64,000 nucleotides of DNA from Candidatus Nitrospira allomarina (GCF_032050975.1 NZ_CP116967.1:3469001-3533000), one strand, 5' to 3'. Positions 1-10,113 are shown, counted from the stretch's first letter. The notes: a model not told the origin generated them from the letters alone. Program-made: numbers and translations.

Positions 1-1
1 T

Positions 2-1675
2 CCCGGCTTTAAGGCCATAGGCATTTTGGCGGGAGATGTCTACGATAAACTGCTCCTCCTCCAAGCCTTGCGAAAGGAATTTCCCGGGGTCCTTTTCTTT
101 ACCACCGATCTTGATGCCCGACTCTTACATCCGGGCCAATACCAATGGACTCGAAATCTGCTCATTGCCTCCCATTTCGGCCTTCGTCTTGATGACAAGG
201 TGCAAGGGTCGATTCCCCCGTTTCGTGATGCCTATCAAACCTCATTGTTCCTGTCCACGTTGCTGGCCATTGACCCCGACGCCGTGTGTCACACGGCCTC
301 AGGATTGTTTGCTCATGGGATATGCGACAACTCACCAGACCAACCCTCCCTTTATCGAGCGCCAAGAGTCTTTGAGGTCGGACTCACGGGCGCGTACGAC
401 CTGAGTGACGGCACCCGCTCTATCCATGTCTCACGGCCGGACTTTGAACATGGGGAGCCCGCGCCTCCCATAGGTTTACGAACATTGATCCTGCTGGGAT
501 GTATTCTGTTGGGTAGTTGGCTGATTTATGCGGCCATGAGCCGGAAAGCGGTGTTTCTTGCCGGAGCGGCGGCCAAATCTCCCATGTTCTGGGCCTTCTT
601 GTTAGCCGTCGTCGGTAGCTATTCCTGGCTGTTTGTGTCCATCACCAACCAGCTCGAGGATGGAGAACCCTTTGTCTGGCTGGAAGGTATCAGTGTCTGG
701 CCAACTGAAATTCTCAGATTGGCGGCATTCTTTTTGAGTCTTTGCTTTCTTTGCCGGGGATACAGAACCCTTCAGGCCAAATTTCGTCAACTCGAGGCAG
801 ATTTCGATCTTTCTCCAGGAGAATGTTCCGGATGCTTCGAATGGAAAAAGTGGATGGAATTCGGTCCTGACTTTTCAAGTGGCGGCGCGCCCCCCAAACA
901 TACGATGCGTGAAACATGGCGCATCTATACATCATTAATGGGCTTACGGTGCGCAGGATCCCGTGTTGTCGTCCAGACGGCTGTCTACCTGATTCTGTTT
1001 GCCTTCCCTATCTTCATCCTCATCGGATTTCCCACCACCCCCTGCCGGGGTGGGACGTGCTTCATTTTGGATAAGGCGATTCTTATTCTGAGTGTGGTCA
1101 CCATGTGGCTCCTGGTGTTTTTTGTGGTGTATGTCACACGGCTTTGTGCCAGGATGGTGAAGTGGGTGTTACAACCAGGGGTTGAATGGCCCCCTCGGAG
1201 TAGGCCGCGCGAACCTTGGTTCCATAGTTCTACGAAGGATGCTCTGGACAACATTCAACATGGTCTGTGGTTTTGTGGTCAGCTCACCGAAGTGGTCGGG
1301 ACCCTGATCTATTATCCCTTTATCATTGTATTGGTCATGATTGTGTCACGTTCCTCATTTTTTGATGACTGGGATCTTCCGATCAGTCTTCTTATCGTGA
1401 TAGGGAGCAACATCGGGCTGGCCGTGTTTTCAGCCTTCCATTTCCGGCAAACGGCTGAAAACGCCCGGGGACGCGTTCTCAATGAGCTGACGTCCATGTT
1501 GAGCACGAGTTCAGGCTCTACACGAAAAACTCAAATACAGAAGGTCATCAGCGAGGTGCAGAACTTTAGGAAAGGGGCGTTTTGCCCGTTTGCCGAACAA
1601 CCCATTCTGAAGGCCTTTGCCATTCCGTCCGGTGGCTATTTCCTCATGCTGTTCATTGAATATCTTGGCAGGTGA
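2..1675 (+). CDS. Multi-pass membrane protein, C-terminal part (5' end outside window)
   Basis: The reading frame is open from base 2, so the gene begins upstream of the window; the TTG at 26 is only an internal codon. The first ~120 residues are soluble and contain a stretch reading FFTTDLDARLLHP and PPFRDAYQTS, which resembles a ligand-binding or Rossmann-type fold, but I cannot name the family. Roughly seven hydrophobic segments follow (about residues 150-170, 185-205, 228-248, 318-338, 350-372, 425-445 and 455-475 counted from base 26). The product is therefore probably an inner-membrane protein with a large soluble N-terminus. It converges on clpB. Function unknown. Confidence 0.7.
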   Translation, partial: PGFKAIGILAGDVYDKLLLLQALRKEFPGVLFFTTDLDARLLHPGQYQWTRNLLIASHFGLRLDDKVQGSIPPFRDAYQTSLFLSTLLAIDPDAVCHTASGLFAHGICDNSPDQPSLYRAPRVFEVGLTGAYDLSDGTRSIHVSRPDFEHGEPAPPIGLRTLILLGCILLGSWLIYAAMSRKAVFLAGAAAKSPMFWAFLLAVVGSYSWLFVSITNQLEDGEPFVWLEGISVWPTEILRLAAFFLSLCFLCRGYRTLQAKFRQLEADFDLSPGECSGCFEWKKWMEFGPDFSSGGAPPKHTMRETWRIYTSLMGLRCAGSRVVVQTAVYLILFAFPIFILIGFPTTPCRGGTCFILDKAILILSVVTMWLLVFFVVYVTRLCARMVKWVLQPGVEWPPRSRPREPWFHSSTKDALDNIQHGLWFCGQLTEVVGTLIYYPFIIVLVMIVSRSSFFDDWDLPISLLIVIGSNIGLAVFSAFHFRQTAENARGRVLNELTSMLSTSSGSTRKTQIQKVISEVQNFRKGAFCPFAEQPILKAFAIPSGGYFLMLFIEYLGR

Positions 1676-1701
1676 TTGGACGGGAAACCGTTGGGGAAAA
1701 C

Positions 1702-1742
1702 AATTTCACGGGGAGCACCACGATCATACTCCCCGTGGAATT
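1702..1742. terminator. Bidirectional hairpin between the membrane-protein gene and clpB
   Basis: Inverted repeat AATTTCACGGGGAG (1702-1715) pairs with CTCCCCGTGGAATT (1729-1742) with a single G-T wobble and a 13-nt loop. It lies exactly between two convergent stop codons (1675 and 1755). There is no long T run, so it is a stem-loop likely to end or protect both transcripts rather than a textbook intrinsic terminator. Confidence 0.6.
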
Positions 1743-1754
1743 GGTGGAGTGACA

Positions 1755-4355
1755 TTAGGCCTCTACATTATCCTGGGCGGTGAGGACGAATTTGCTGTCG
1801 ACCAGATCGCCCACAATGCGTTGGCCATCCACCGCTTTGCCCTGAATGATCAACCGGGAGAGCGGCGTTTCAATTTCCTGTTGAAGCAGGCGTTTCAAAG
1901 GACGTGCTCCATAGACCTGGTCATAGCCACGCGCCGCCAGATCGGCCACGGCCGCCGGCGAGAGTTCCAGGGACATCCGCCGGTCCGCTAATCTGACCCT
2001 GAGCCGTTCCAATTGAATTTCGACGATTTGCGCCAGTTCCTCCCGTTTTAAGGGATGGAAGACCACAATTTCATCCACCCGGTTTAAAAATTCCGGACGG
2101 AAATGCTGTTGAATTTCTTTAAGCACTAAGGCCCGAATGGCTTCATAGTCCATATTCCGTTGCTGGGCTTCCAAAATATCCTGACTGCCCAGATTCGAGG
2201 TCATGATAAGCACGGTGTTTTTGAAGTCCACGGTTCGGCCTTGTGAATCGGTCAATCGCCCGTCATCCAGGACTTGGAGGAGGACATTAAAGACATCATG
2301 ATGCGCCTTTTCGATTTCATCGAAGAGGATGACCGAGAAGGGTCTGCGTCTCACCGCTTCGGTTAACTGCCCGCCTTCTTCATAGCCCACATACCCTGGC
2401 GGGGCGCCGATCAATCGAGCCACGGTATGTTTTTCCATATATTCCGACATATCGATACGCACCATGTTGGCTTCGTTATCGAAAAGGGTATGTGCCAGCG
2501 CCCGCGCCAATTCGGTTTTGCCCACGCCGGTCGGTCCCAGAAAGAGGAACGACCCGATGGGGCGATTGGGATCTTTGATGCCGGACCGGGCACGCAATAC
2601 GGCTTCGGCCACCGCTTTGACCGCTTCATCCTGACCGATCACACGTTTGTGTAACCATTCATCGAGGTGCAGAAGTTTTTCCACTTCGCCTTGGAGTAAC
2701 CGGCTCACGGGAATGCCTGTCCACCGGCTGACGACCTCGGCAATGTCATCTTCATCGACCTCTTCTTTGAGCAGACGGCTGGTGCCTTGTTGATTGGCCA
2801 GTCGCTCTTCCTCATCCTTCATGGATTTTTCCAGTTTGGGCAAGGTGCCATAGCGCAACTCCGCCACGCGATTCAGGTCATACTGCCGCTCGGCCTGTTC
2901 GATTTGCTGTTTGACGCCTTCGATCTCCTGCCGGATTGTTTGTAATTTCCCGACAGACGATTTCTCCGCATCCCATTGGGTTTTTAAATCATTCAGCGCG
3001 GCCTGCTTGGCTTTCAATTCTTCCTCAATATGGGTTAACCGGGTGCGGCTGGCCGCATCGGTTTCTTTCTTCAAGGCTTCCCGTTCAATTTCCAACTGCA
3101 GGACTTTTCGGGAAATCTCATCCATTTCAGCGGGCATGCTGTCGATTTCGGTACGCAATCGCGCGCTGGCTTCGTCGATGAGGTCAATCGCTTTATCAGG
3201 CAGAAACCGGTCCCCGATGTAGCGATTGGACAGGCGTGAGGCTGCCACTAATGCCGAGTCTTTGATGCGCACACCATGATGGACTTCATACCGTTCTTTT
3301 AATCCGCGCAGAATGGAAATGGTATCTTCCACCGACGGCTGATCAACTACCACCGGTTGGAACCGCCGCTCCAAGGCCGCATCTTTTTCAATATGTTTCC
3401 GGTATTCATCCAGCGTGGTGGCACCGATCAAATGAAGTTCCCCTCTGGCCAACATCGGCTTCAGCAAGTTGGCGGCATCCATCGACCCCTCCGCCGCTCC
3501 CGCCCCCACGACCGTGTGCAATTCATCGATAAACAGAAGGATCTGTCCCTGGGAGGATTGAATTTCTTTTAAGACGGCTTTTAACCGCTCTTCAAATTCC
3601 CCGCGAAATTTGGCACCCGCCACCAGGGCACCCATATCAAGCACGATCAAGCGTTTATTTTTAAGTCCATCCGGCACATCCCCTTTAATGATTCGTTGTG
3701 CCAGACCTTCGACAATGGCCGTTTTCCCCACACCCGGTTCTCCGATCAGGACCGGATTATTCTTGGTGCGGCGGGACAGGATCTGCACCACACGACGAAT
3801 TTCTTCGTCACGGCCGATCACCGGATCCAATTTTCCCTGGCTGGCCAACCGGGTCAGATCCCGACCATATTTTTCTAATGCCTGATATGTGCCCTCGGGA
3901 TCCTGGCTGGTCACGCGTTGATTGCCCCGCACTTCCTGAAGGCCGGAGAGGACTTTATCCCGCTTGAGTCCCATGGAGGTAAACACGCCGCCTTCGGCCA
4001 CCATGGCCAGGATGACATGCTCGACACTCAAGTATTCATCCCGAAGCTCCTTCATTTCCGCTTCCGCCTGATTGAGCACTTTGGCCAGACGCGGAGAGAG
4101 ATGCACCTGACCCGGAGGCGCCCCACTCCCCTGAACCTGAGGCACCTTCTGCAGGGCTTGTTCTGCGGCATTTTTGACGGCGGTCGGAGAGACTCCCGTA
4201 TGCTCTAAAATCGGGTGAGCCAATCCACCGGATTGCTCCAGTAACGCCAGCAGGAGATGTTCCACATCAATCCCTTGATGGCTACGTCGCATCGCGATCC
4301 CCGAGGCAGCCTGCAAGGCTTCCTGTAATTTGATCGTCATTCGGTTAAGGTCCAT
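1755..4355 (-). CDS. clpB: ATP-dependent disaggregase ClpB
   Basis: ClpB is the cytoplasmic Hsp100 ring ATPase that, with DnaK, pulls proteins out of aggregates. The 866-residue product has the full family layout: Clp_N repeats (about 1-150), AAA module 1 with Walker A GEPGVGKT near residue 206, the long coiled-coil middle domain (about 400-525) that separates ClpB from ClpA/ClpC, and AAA module 2 with GPTGVGKT near residue 606 followed by the ClpB C-terminal domain. The pore loop motif GYVGYEEGG is present. Length is normal for the family. It is a single gene, with 185 bases before it holding no clear CIRCE element. Confidence 0.98.
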   Translation of the reverse strand: MDLNRMTIKLQEALQAASGIAMRRSHQGIDVEHLLLALLEQSGGLAHPILEHTGVSPTAVKNAAEQALQKVPQVQGSGAPPGQVHLSPRLAKVLNQAEAEMKELRDEYLSVEHVILAMVAEGGVFTSMGLKRDKVLSGLQEVRGNQRVTSQDPEGTYQALEKYGRDLTRLASQGKLDPVIGRDEEIRRVVQILSRRTKNNPVLIGEPGVGKTAIVEGLAQRIIKGDVPDGLKNKRLIVLDMGALVAGAKFRGEFEERLKAVLKEIQSSQGQILLFIDELHTVVGAGAAEGSMDAANLLKPMLARGELHLIGATTLDEYRKHIEKDAALERRFQPVVVDQPSVEDTISILRGLKERYEVHHGVRIKDSALVAASRLSNRYIGDRFLPDKAIDLIDEASARLRTEIDSMPAEMDEISRKVLQLEIEREALKKETDAASRTRLTHIEEELKAKQAALNDLKTQWDAEKSSVGKLQTIRQEIEGVKQQIEQAERQYDLNRVAELRYGTLPKLEKSMKDEEERLANQQGTSRLLKEEVDEDDIAEVVSRWTGIPVSRLLQGEVEKLLHLDEWLHKRVIGQDEAVKAVAEAVLRARSGIKDPNRPIGSFLFLGPTGVGKTELARALAHTLFDNEANMVRIDMSEYMEKHTVARLIGAPPGYVGYEEGGQLTEAVRRRPFSVILFDEIEKAHHDVFNVLLQVLDDGRLTDSQGRTVDFKNTVLIMTSNLGSQDILEAQQRNMDYEAIRALVLKEIQQHFRPEFLNRVDEIVVFHPLKREELAQIVEIQLERLRVRLADRRMSLELSPAAVADLAARGYDQVYGARPLKRLLQQEIETPLSRLIIQGKAVDGQRIVGDLVDSKFVLTAQDNVEA

Positions 4356-4540
4356 TGGCTTCCCCCTTAATCAAAAATGTATTCGTCCGGAATTTGTCTC
4401 GCACTATAAAGATAATAATCCCCGGCGGGAATTCAACCCCTTCGCACGATTCGCACTCGACATTCGTCCTTTTCTCTGTAACACGACGGTTTAACGGATG
4501 GCGAAAAAATGGATATCTTGAAAAGTAAAGCGTGGAGCAG

Positions 4541-6175
4541 CTAGGACGATGACGAACACATGATGCGTTCGTATAACTGATGTACAGTGGTGGTATGCCG
4601 GCGATAGTCGTTCAGGAATTTTTCCGTGGCCTGCCCCACGGTTCCCCGTTTGAGGTAACCCATTCTAACAGCACATTTGGCAATTTCGTCCGTCTTACTC
4701 GGGAGCAGATGCGTTTGAAATTCATGGACCATTTGAAGTTTGTGCTCAAGATTTCTCAAAAACACATACGACTTTTTTAGGAGGCGCGCCTCCTGAGCCG
4801 TGAGTTTTTCAATGTGCCTCAACTTCACCAACGCTTTGAGTGTTTGCCGGTCACGGATTTTAGGATACGCCTGTCCCCAACGCAGTTGAAGAGCTTGAAC
4901 AATAAATTCGATTTCCCGAATCCCTCCGATGCCCAGTTTGACATGCCGGTCGACTTCCCCTCGTCGAATCATCTTGGCCAGAATTTGTGACCGGAGGGAA
5001 TGTATAGCCTGAAAGACCTGCCCTTCGTCTTCTTCATGCCCATACACAAAGTTTGTCAGCCCCTTGATTAAAGCCTCCCCCACACGGAGATTCCCGGCAA
5101 TAGGCTTGGCTTTGAGAAAGGCCAGACGTTCCCAGGTACGTCCCCGGCCCGCATAATAATGAAGCGCGTCTTCAAGGGACGAAGCCAAGGGTCCGACCAT
5201 TCCTTCCGGACGGAGACGGAGATCGACTCGAAACAAAGCTCCTTCCGCTGTGGGCGCCGTTAAGACCGCCGTGAGTTCCCTGGCCAGCGTTTCACAATAC
5301 AGGGCTCGCGAAATACTGGTTTGTCCCCTCCCCGCTCTGGTCATTCCTTCGGGGGCATGGTACACATAAATCAGATCGACATCCGAGCTATAATTCAGCT
5401 CCCATCCCCCGAGTTTCCCCATCGCCAGCACGGAGAAACCGTCTCCCATTTTCCCGGTCGATGTCCCCTCTCCAAAATCGCCAAACCGCAGCGTTAACTC
5501 CCGGTTCACCAGTTCATAGACCGCTTGAATCACAGCCGAGGCCAGATCCGATAACACCGTATAGGTTTCGACCGGCGTCGCAATGCCCAAGAGATCGCGA
5601 ATCCCGATCCGGAGCATTTCGCGCCGTTTCAGCCGTCGTAATGCTTCACATTTTGCCTCAAAACTCGTCACCGTACTGAGCGCAGCCTGCACGTGGGCCT
5701 CCAGAGCTACCCGCGTCATCCGCCGTCGCAGAACCCCATCATCTTCAATCCAATACACGAGTAACGGATCACGGATAAAGGTTTGCGCCATGGCGGGACT
5801 ATTCCCGAACGCCGCGCCCAACACTTCAACCACATGCGGAACCATCGCTAAATATTGAAACAGTTGGAGCCGCTGGATCCCGGAATCGACATACCGTTCC
5901 CATTCATTGATGGCCTGATCCGGGTCGGCCGTTCGCCCCACGCTACTTAAGACCGCAGGCAGAATGGTTGCCAGGGCTTTCCGTGTGACCGGTTCCCCGG
6001 CCATGGCCTGCAGATTCTGGTCGGCCCGTTTCCAATCCTGCAGGCTATAGGCCTCAAGAATGTGGGCCACGTCCCGGGAGGGAAGTCCTGAAGCCAGAAG
6101 TAAGGGCGTCGGATCGGGAAGGGAAGCAGCGGAAGGATCACCCTCGGAAGCTGTGTGTGGTGTAAAAGCGCTCAT
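4541..6175 (-). CDS. GlnE-type glutamine synthetase adenylyltransferase, N-terminal-half homologue
   Basis: GlnE adds AMP to, or removes it from, a Tyr of glutamine synthetase and normally has two nucleotidyltransferase halves in one ~950-residue chain. This protein has only one half (about 544 residues): a GlnE domain with GMGKLGGWELNYSSDVDLI, where the metal-binding D-x-D is intact, then VDLRLRPEG, then a GlnD_UR_UTase-type helical domain (from about residue 400, GIGGIREIEFIVQALQL). ELN-SSD resembles the adenylyl-removing half of E. coli GlnE. The other half is on the opposite strand next door. ATG at 6175 is taken as the start; a TTG at 6181 is possible. No Shine-Dalgarno is visible. Confidence 0.88.
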   Translation of the reverse strand: MSAFTPHTASEGDPSAASLPDPTPLLLASGLPSRDVAHILEAYSLQDWKRADQNLQAMAGEPVTRKALATILPAVLSSVGRTADPDQAINEWERYVDSGIQRLQLFQYLAMVPHVVEVLGAAFGNSPAMAQTFIRDPLLVYWIEDDGVLRRRMTRVALEAHVQAALSTVTSFEAKCEALRRLKRREMLRIGIRDLLGIATPVETYTVLSDLASAVIQAVYELVNRELTLRFGDFGEGTSTGKMGDGFSVLAMGKLGGWELNYSSDVDLIYVYHAPEGMTRAGRGQTSISRALYCETLARELTAVLTAPTAEGALFRVDLRLRPEGMVGPLASSLEDALHYYAGRGRTWERLAFLKAKPIAGNLRVGEALIKGLTNFVYGHEEDEGQVFQAIHSLRSQILAKMIRRGEVDRHVKLGIGGIREIEFIVQALQLRWGQAYPKIRDRQTLKALVKLRHIEKLTAQEARLLKKSYVFLRNLEHKLQMVHEFQTHLLPSKTDEIAKCAVRMGYLKRGTVGQATEKFLNDYRRHTTTVHQLYERIMCSSSS

Positions 6176-6188
6176 CGTCAAAGGGAAA

Positions 6189-6217
6189 ATTATACGGAAG
6201 CGCGGCAGACCTTACAA
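6189..6217 (-). promoter_or_regulatory. Sigma-70-type promoter of the minus-strand glnE-like gene
   Basis: Read on the minus strand, TTGTAA (6217-6212) and a perfect TATAAT (6194-6189) are separated by exactly 17 bases. The expected start of transcription, about 7 bases further, falls at about 6182, directly at the start codon (6175 or 6181). The message would then be leaderless, in agreement with the missing ribosome binding site. Confidence 0.6.
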
Positions 6218-6239
6218 TGCAACAATTTTTCAGTATACT
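6212..6239 (+). promoter_or_regulatory. Divergent promoter of the plus-strand GlnD/GlnE hybrid gene
   Basis: A good -10 box TATACT sits at 6234-6239, with a weak -35 TTACAA at 6212-6217 and a 16-base spacer. The -35 hexamer is the same six base pairs used, on the other strand, by the divergent promoter. Transcription would begin near 6246, next to the ATG at 6248, again leaving no leader. Confidence 0.45.
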
Positions 6240-6247
6240 CGGACACC

Positions 6248-8494
6248 ATGAACGAAGCCGAGCGGATCCAGTCGTATCAAACCCAATGTCCTGATCTTCG
6301 TCCGGCCTTGATCAGAGATTTTGTCCGGCAGATGGACCCGGATTATTTTGACAGCTTTCCTCCCGCCGCGATCCTGGAACATTTAGCTCTGGCAAACCAG
6401 CTCACGTTTGAACGACCCTGTGCGATCTCGATCAAGACTCTCCCCGCCCGGCAATACCAACTGACTCTCGTGGGGTATGACTATTTTTCAGAATTTGCCA
6501 TGTTCTGTGGCGTCTTATCGTCCTTTGGGTTGGACATTCGCGAGGCCACGATTTTCACCTCGCTGGAGACCACATCCCCCACTTCCCTTTCCAGGAAATC
6601 CATTCCGGGACACGCGCCCATGGGTGGATCTTCACAAGGGACTCGAGGGTTGACCCGAAAAATTGTGGTGGATGTCTTTCACGTGCAGGCTCTTGAAGAC
6701 GTGAAATTTGAGGAACCTGAACAACGTGAGCTTCAAGAAATGGTGACGGCCCTCCTCATCCTTCTTCAAAAGAATCAAATCCGGCAAGCTCGTCGCCAGG
6801 TCAATCGACGACTGATTGAAAATCTAGAGAACATGCGGCAAAAACCAACGGAGATGGTCCATCCGGTACACATCAGCTTTTCCAACCCGCGTGGCAGTCA
6901 TGAAACCATCCTGGATATTAGCTCAACCGATACGCCGGCGTTTCTCTACACCTTTGCCAATGCCCTGGCCATGCGCGGCATCTATATTGTGAAAGCCAAG
7001 ATTGAAGTCGCCAAGCATCGCGTCCGCAACCGTCTCTACGTTCGCGGGCGGCAAGGCGAAAAAATTCAGGGGAAAGCCGAACAACAGGAACTGCGAACGG
7101 CGGCCACCTTACTGAAAGAATTCACCCATTACCTGAGGTGGGCACCGGACCCCGGGAAAGCGCTCGACCATTTTGATCAATTCCTGGATCAATGGTTAGA
7201 GCAGGCGAATACCTCATCGCATCTCACCAAGCTGAGCCAGGCTTCCACTTTGGAACGACTGGCGCAACTCTTCGGCAGCAGTGATTACCTGTGGGAGGAC
7301 TTACTTCGCCGGCAGCATAACAATTTATTGCCGATGATGAATCAGTACCAAAAGGGTCCCCTGATCCGGTCAAAAGCCATCCTCAGCAAAGCCATCGAGC
7401 CGTTATTGCTCAAAGCCAAAACTCCCGCCGACAAAAAACAGCGCTTGAATCAATGGAAAGATGAAGAACTGTTTCGAATCGATATGCGTCATCTCCTGGA
7501 GAATAGTCCGCTCCCGCAGTTTTCTCAGGCCCTGACCAATCTCGCTGACGTCATTCTCAATCAGGCCCTGTTGCATTCTCAACAGGCGATCAATCCAAAA
7601 GCCTCCCTCACCGCTCCGCCGTCGATGGCCATCTTTGGATTAGGGAAACTCGGGGGAGGCGAATTAGGGTATGCCTCCGATATCGAGATTCTGTTCGTCT
7701 ATCACATGCCGGGCACACCACCGCGCGGTCAGACCGCGCGGGTATCCTCGGATTATTTTGAACGCTGGGCCCAGGAATTTCTCCAATGGATTGAAGCCAA
7801 ACAGGAAGGCATTTTTCACCTGGATACCCGCCTTCGGCCGCATGGAGAGAAAGGGCTCCTCGCCAATTCCCTGGAAGAGATTCAGCACTATTATACGTCA
7901 GAGGGCGGAGCCGCTCCATTTGAACGACAAGCCCTTATCAAGCTTCGATTTCTTGCCGGCAATCGTGCCGTCGGAAAAGCCGTTGAACAACATCGTGACC
8001 TATTTGTCTATGCCCCCGACCCATGGGACCTGCAGACCGCCCTCCACCTTCGTGAACGGCAGATCAAGGAATTGGTCCGGCCGGGAACCACACATGTAAA
8101 ATACGGAGCGGGAGGCCTCCTTGATGTGGAGTATACGGTGCAATACCTTCAACTCATGCACGGACACGACCTTCCTTCCATTCGTACTCCCAATACGCTC
8201 GAAGCCATCGATCATCTAAGCGGGGAAGGCCTGTTCAGTCTAGAGGAGGGGGCCCAACTCAAAGACCACTATGTGTATTTCCGACAACTCATTGATGGAC
8301 TGAGAATTGTCCGTGGCCATGCCCAGGACCTTGTCCTGCCCCCATCCGGTTCTGATGAAATGGTTTTTCTCGCCCGCCGGCTCGGAATGCTCACCACAAA
8401 CTGGCTTCAGGGGGCCGACGATCTGGAGCATGCGATCCACTCCAGGATGAGAAAGATTCACGAACAATTTCTTCGACGGTTTCCCAAACGCTAA
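6248..8494 (+). CDS. GlnD/GlnE hybrid: tandem ACT domains fused to a GlnE-type adenylyltransferase half
   Basis: The 748-residue product starts with two ACT-like domains. The first (about 60-155) reads YQLTLVGYDYFSEF then DVFHVQ; the second (about 207-290) reads ISSTDTPAFLYTFANAL then RNRLYVRG. Their order and spacing copy the C-terminal amino-acid-sensing pair of GlnD. A GlnE nucleotidyltransferase domain follows (FGLGKLGGGELGYASDIEIL near 461-480, LDTRLRPHG, FERQALIKLR) and then a GlnD_UR_UTase-type domain (about 590-730). ELGY-SD resembles the adenylylating half of E. coli GlnE, but the second metal Asp is Glu. An upstream in-frame start at 6155 would run into the divergent gene, so ATG 6248 is preferred. 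It converges on glnA. Confidence 0.85.
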   Translation: MNEAERIQSYQTQCPDLRPALIRDFVRQMDPDYFDSFPPAAILEHLALANQLTFERPCAISIKTLPARQYQLTLVGYDYFSEFAMFCGVLSSFGLDIREATIFTSLETTSPTSLSRKSIPGHAPMGGSSQGTRGLTRKIVVDVFHVQALEDVKFEEPEQRELQEMVTALLILLQKNQIRQARRQVNRRLIENLENMRQKPTEMVHPVHISFSNPRGSHETILDISSTDTPAFLYTFANALAMRGIYIVKAKIEVAKHRVRNRLYVRGRQGEKIQGKAEQQELRTAATLLKEFTHYLRWAPDPGKALDHFDQFLDQWLEQANTSSHLTKLSQASTLERLAQLFGSSDYLWEDLLRRQHNNLLPMMNQYQKGPLIRSKAILSKAIEPLLLKAKTPADKKQRLNQWKDEELFRIDMRHLLENSPLPQFSQALTNLADVILNQALLHSQQAINPKASLTAPPSMAIFGLGKLGGGELGYASDIEILFVYHMPGTPPRGQTARVSSDYFERWAQEFLQWIEAKQEGIFHLDTRLRPHGEKGLLANSLEEIQHYYTSEGGAAPFERQALIKLRFLAGNRAVGKAVEQHRDLFVYAPDPWDLQTALHLRERQIKELVRPGTTHVKYGAGGLLDVEYTVQYLQLMHGHDLPSIRTPNTLEAIDHLSGEGLFSLEEGAQLKDHYVYFRQLIDGLRIVRGHAQDLVLPPSGSDEMVFLARRLGMLTTNWLQGADDLEHAIHSRMRKIHEQFLRRFPKR

Positions 8495-8547
8495 CGCCCG
8501 GGCATCAGAAGGCATGACGTCGCCTTCATGGAATACCCGGGCGTTAG
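8491..8547. terminator. Large hairpin between the hybrid glnE-like gene and glnA
   Basis: CTAACGCCCGGG (8491-8502) pairs perfectly with CCCGGGCGTTAG (8536-8547), and inside it GAAGGC (8508-8513) pairs with GCCTTC (8522-8527). The left arm overlaps the stop codon of the plus-strand gene. Only a short run of A/T follows, so it is a strong stem-loop with probable terminator or mRNA-end function. Confidence 0.7.
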
Positions 8548-8559
8548 AAAACCCACCGA

Positions 8560-8584
8560 CCTTTCCCGCAGACAGGCGGAAAGG
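8560..8584 (-). terminator. Hairpin downstream of glnA
   Basis: CCTTTCC (8560-8566) and GGAAAGG (8578-8584) form a 7-bp stem just past the glnA stop (8602). On the minus strand a GTGGGTTTTC stretch follows a few bases later, giving a modest T tract. Confidence 0.45.
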
Positions 8585-8601
8585 TTGACGCTTAACGTTG
8601 T

Positions 8602-10011
8602 TTACACATCATAGTACATAAAGTATTCATACGGGTGTGGCCTGACTCGAATGGCATCGATTTCATTGGACCGTTTATAGGCAATCCAGGCTTCAAGCAG
8701 GTCTTCGGAAAACACTCCGCCTTTCAAGAGAAATTCATGGTCATCCTCAAGCGCCTTTAAGGCCTGTTCCAGACTCGAAGGCAATGAGGGAATATTCCCT
8801 AATTCCTCAGGTTCTAAATCATAAAGATTTTTATCCATGGCTTCCCCTGGATGGATTTTATTTTGAATCCCGTCCAATCCGGCCATCAGCATGGCACTGA
8901 AGGCCAAATACATGTTGCAGGAAGGATCAGGGAATCGAACCTCAATGCGCTTGGCCTTGGGACTCGGCGAATACATGGGAATCCGGATGCCCGCCGATCG
9001 GTTCCGGCTGGAATAGGCCAGCAGCACGGGTGCTTCAAAGCCCGGGGTCAAGCGTTTGTACGAATTCGTAATCGGATTGGTGAGCGCGGCCAGGGCCGGA
9101 CCATGCTTGAGTATCCCGCCGATATAATATAAGCACATCTGTGAGACACCCGCGTATTCCTTTCCGGCAAACAGAGGCTTCCCGTCCTTCCAAATGCTCT
9201 GATGCGTATGCATGCCGGTGCCGTTATCCCCATAGAGCGGCTTGGGCATAAAGGTCACGGTTTTGTTATGTCGCCGCGCGACATTGCGCACAATATATTT
9301 GTACATCATCATCTGATCGGCCATCTTGACCAGAGTATCGAATCGAAGATCGATTTCGGCTTGGCCCGCTGTGGCCACTTCATGATGATGCTTCTCCACC
9401 TTGATTCCGACTTTTTCCATTTCCCGGCACATTTCCGACCGGATATCCTGTTGCGAGTCGACGGGGGACACGGGGAAATAGCCCTCCTTGTGGCGCGGGC
9501 GTGATCCGAGGTTGACTCCGTCTTTTCCGGAATTCCAGATGCCTTCTTCTGAATCAACAAAGTAGTAACCGGAGTGGCTGTTTTGATCAAACGACACATG
9601 GTCAAAAATAAAAAATTCGGCTTCCGGGCCCCAGTAGGAGATGTCTCCGATTTTCGTGCTCTTGAGATATTGTTCCGCGCGAAGCGCCACTCCACGGGGA
9701 TCCCGCTCATAGATGGTCCGGGTAATCGGATCTTGCACGTCTCCAATCAGGCTTAACGTGGGAATTTCCATGAATGGATCCAGGCAGGCGGTATTCGGAT
9801 CAGGCACGATCAACATGTCGCTATTTTGGATCATGCGCCAGCCACGAATAGACGATCCATCAAAACCAGAGCCTTCTTTAAAGAGATCCAACGTTAACTC
9901 TGAGGTCGGAATCGAAAAATGCTGCCAGGTCCCCATGAGATCGACAAACTTCACGTCGACCATTTCCACCTTGTTCTTTTTCGCAAAATCCAACACTTCT
10001 TTCGCGGTCAT
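8602..10011 (-). CDS. glnA: Glutamine synthetase, type I
   Basis: GlnA makes glutamine from glutamate, ammonia and ATP in the cytoplasm. The 469-residue product has the same length as the E. coli enzyme and the same landmarks: beta-grasp N-domain, [10 protein letters not shown], the catalytic [10 protein letters not shown] signature near residue 265 and [19 protein letters not shown] near residue 395 is the adenylylation loop with its target Tyr, so control by the two GlnE-like proteins next door is expected. A strong ribosome site AGGAGG precedes the ATG. It ends a minus-strand row porin-amt-glnK-amt-glnA, with 102 bases separating it from amt. Confidence 0.98.
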   Translation of the reverse strand: MTAKEVLDFAKKNKVEMVDVKFVDLMGTWQHFSIPTSELTLDLFKEGSGFDGSSIRGWRMIQNSDMLIVPDPNTACLDPFMEIPTLSLIGDVQDPITRTIYERDPRGVALRAEQYLKSTKIGDISYWGPEAEFFIFDHVSFDQNSHSGYYFVDSEEGIWNSGKDGVNLGSRPRHKEGYFPVSPVDSQQDIRSEMCREMEKVGIKVEKHHHEVATAGQAEIDLRFDTLVKMADQMMMYKYIVRNVARRHNKTVTFMPKPLYGDNGTGMHTHQSIWKDGKPLFAGKEYAGVSQMCLYYIGGILKHGPALAALTNPITNSYKRLTPGFEAPVLLAYSSRNRSAGIRIPMYSPSPKAKRIEVRFPDPSCNMYLAFSAMLMAGLDGIQNKIHPGEAMDKNLYDLEPEELGNIPSLPSSLEQALKALEDDHEFLLKGGVFSEDLLEAWIAYKRSNEIDAIRVRPHPYEYFMYYDV

Positions 10012-10080
10012 TCAATACCTCCTTCGCCGGCACAGCTGTTTATAAAAGTAACAACCCCCTCATCTCCTCACCTGTTCGCA

Positions 10081-10097
10081 CGCATGCATCATGCCCC
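10081..10097 (-). promoter_or_regulatory. Possible sigma-54 promoter before glnA
   Basis: On the minus strand the bases GGGGCATGATGCATGCG contain the invariant GG-N10-GC spacing of a -24/-12 promoter (consensus TGGCACG...TTGC). Matches are 5 of 7 in the -24 box and 3 of 4 in the -12 box. Transcription would start about 60 bases before glnA. The site is imperfect and rests on spacing plus context. Confidence 0.3.
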
Positions 10098-10113
10098 ATC
10101 CCACACCTCCATG

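Noticed and set aside
4356-4540. Possible heat-shock promoter or CIRCE element before clpB
   Set aside because: GTTGAATTC and GGGGATTATTATC were seen, but spacing does not fit a sigma-32 promoter, and no TTAGCACTC-type inverted repeat exists.
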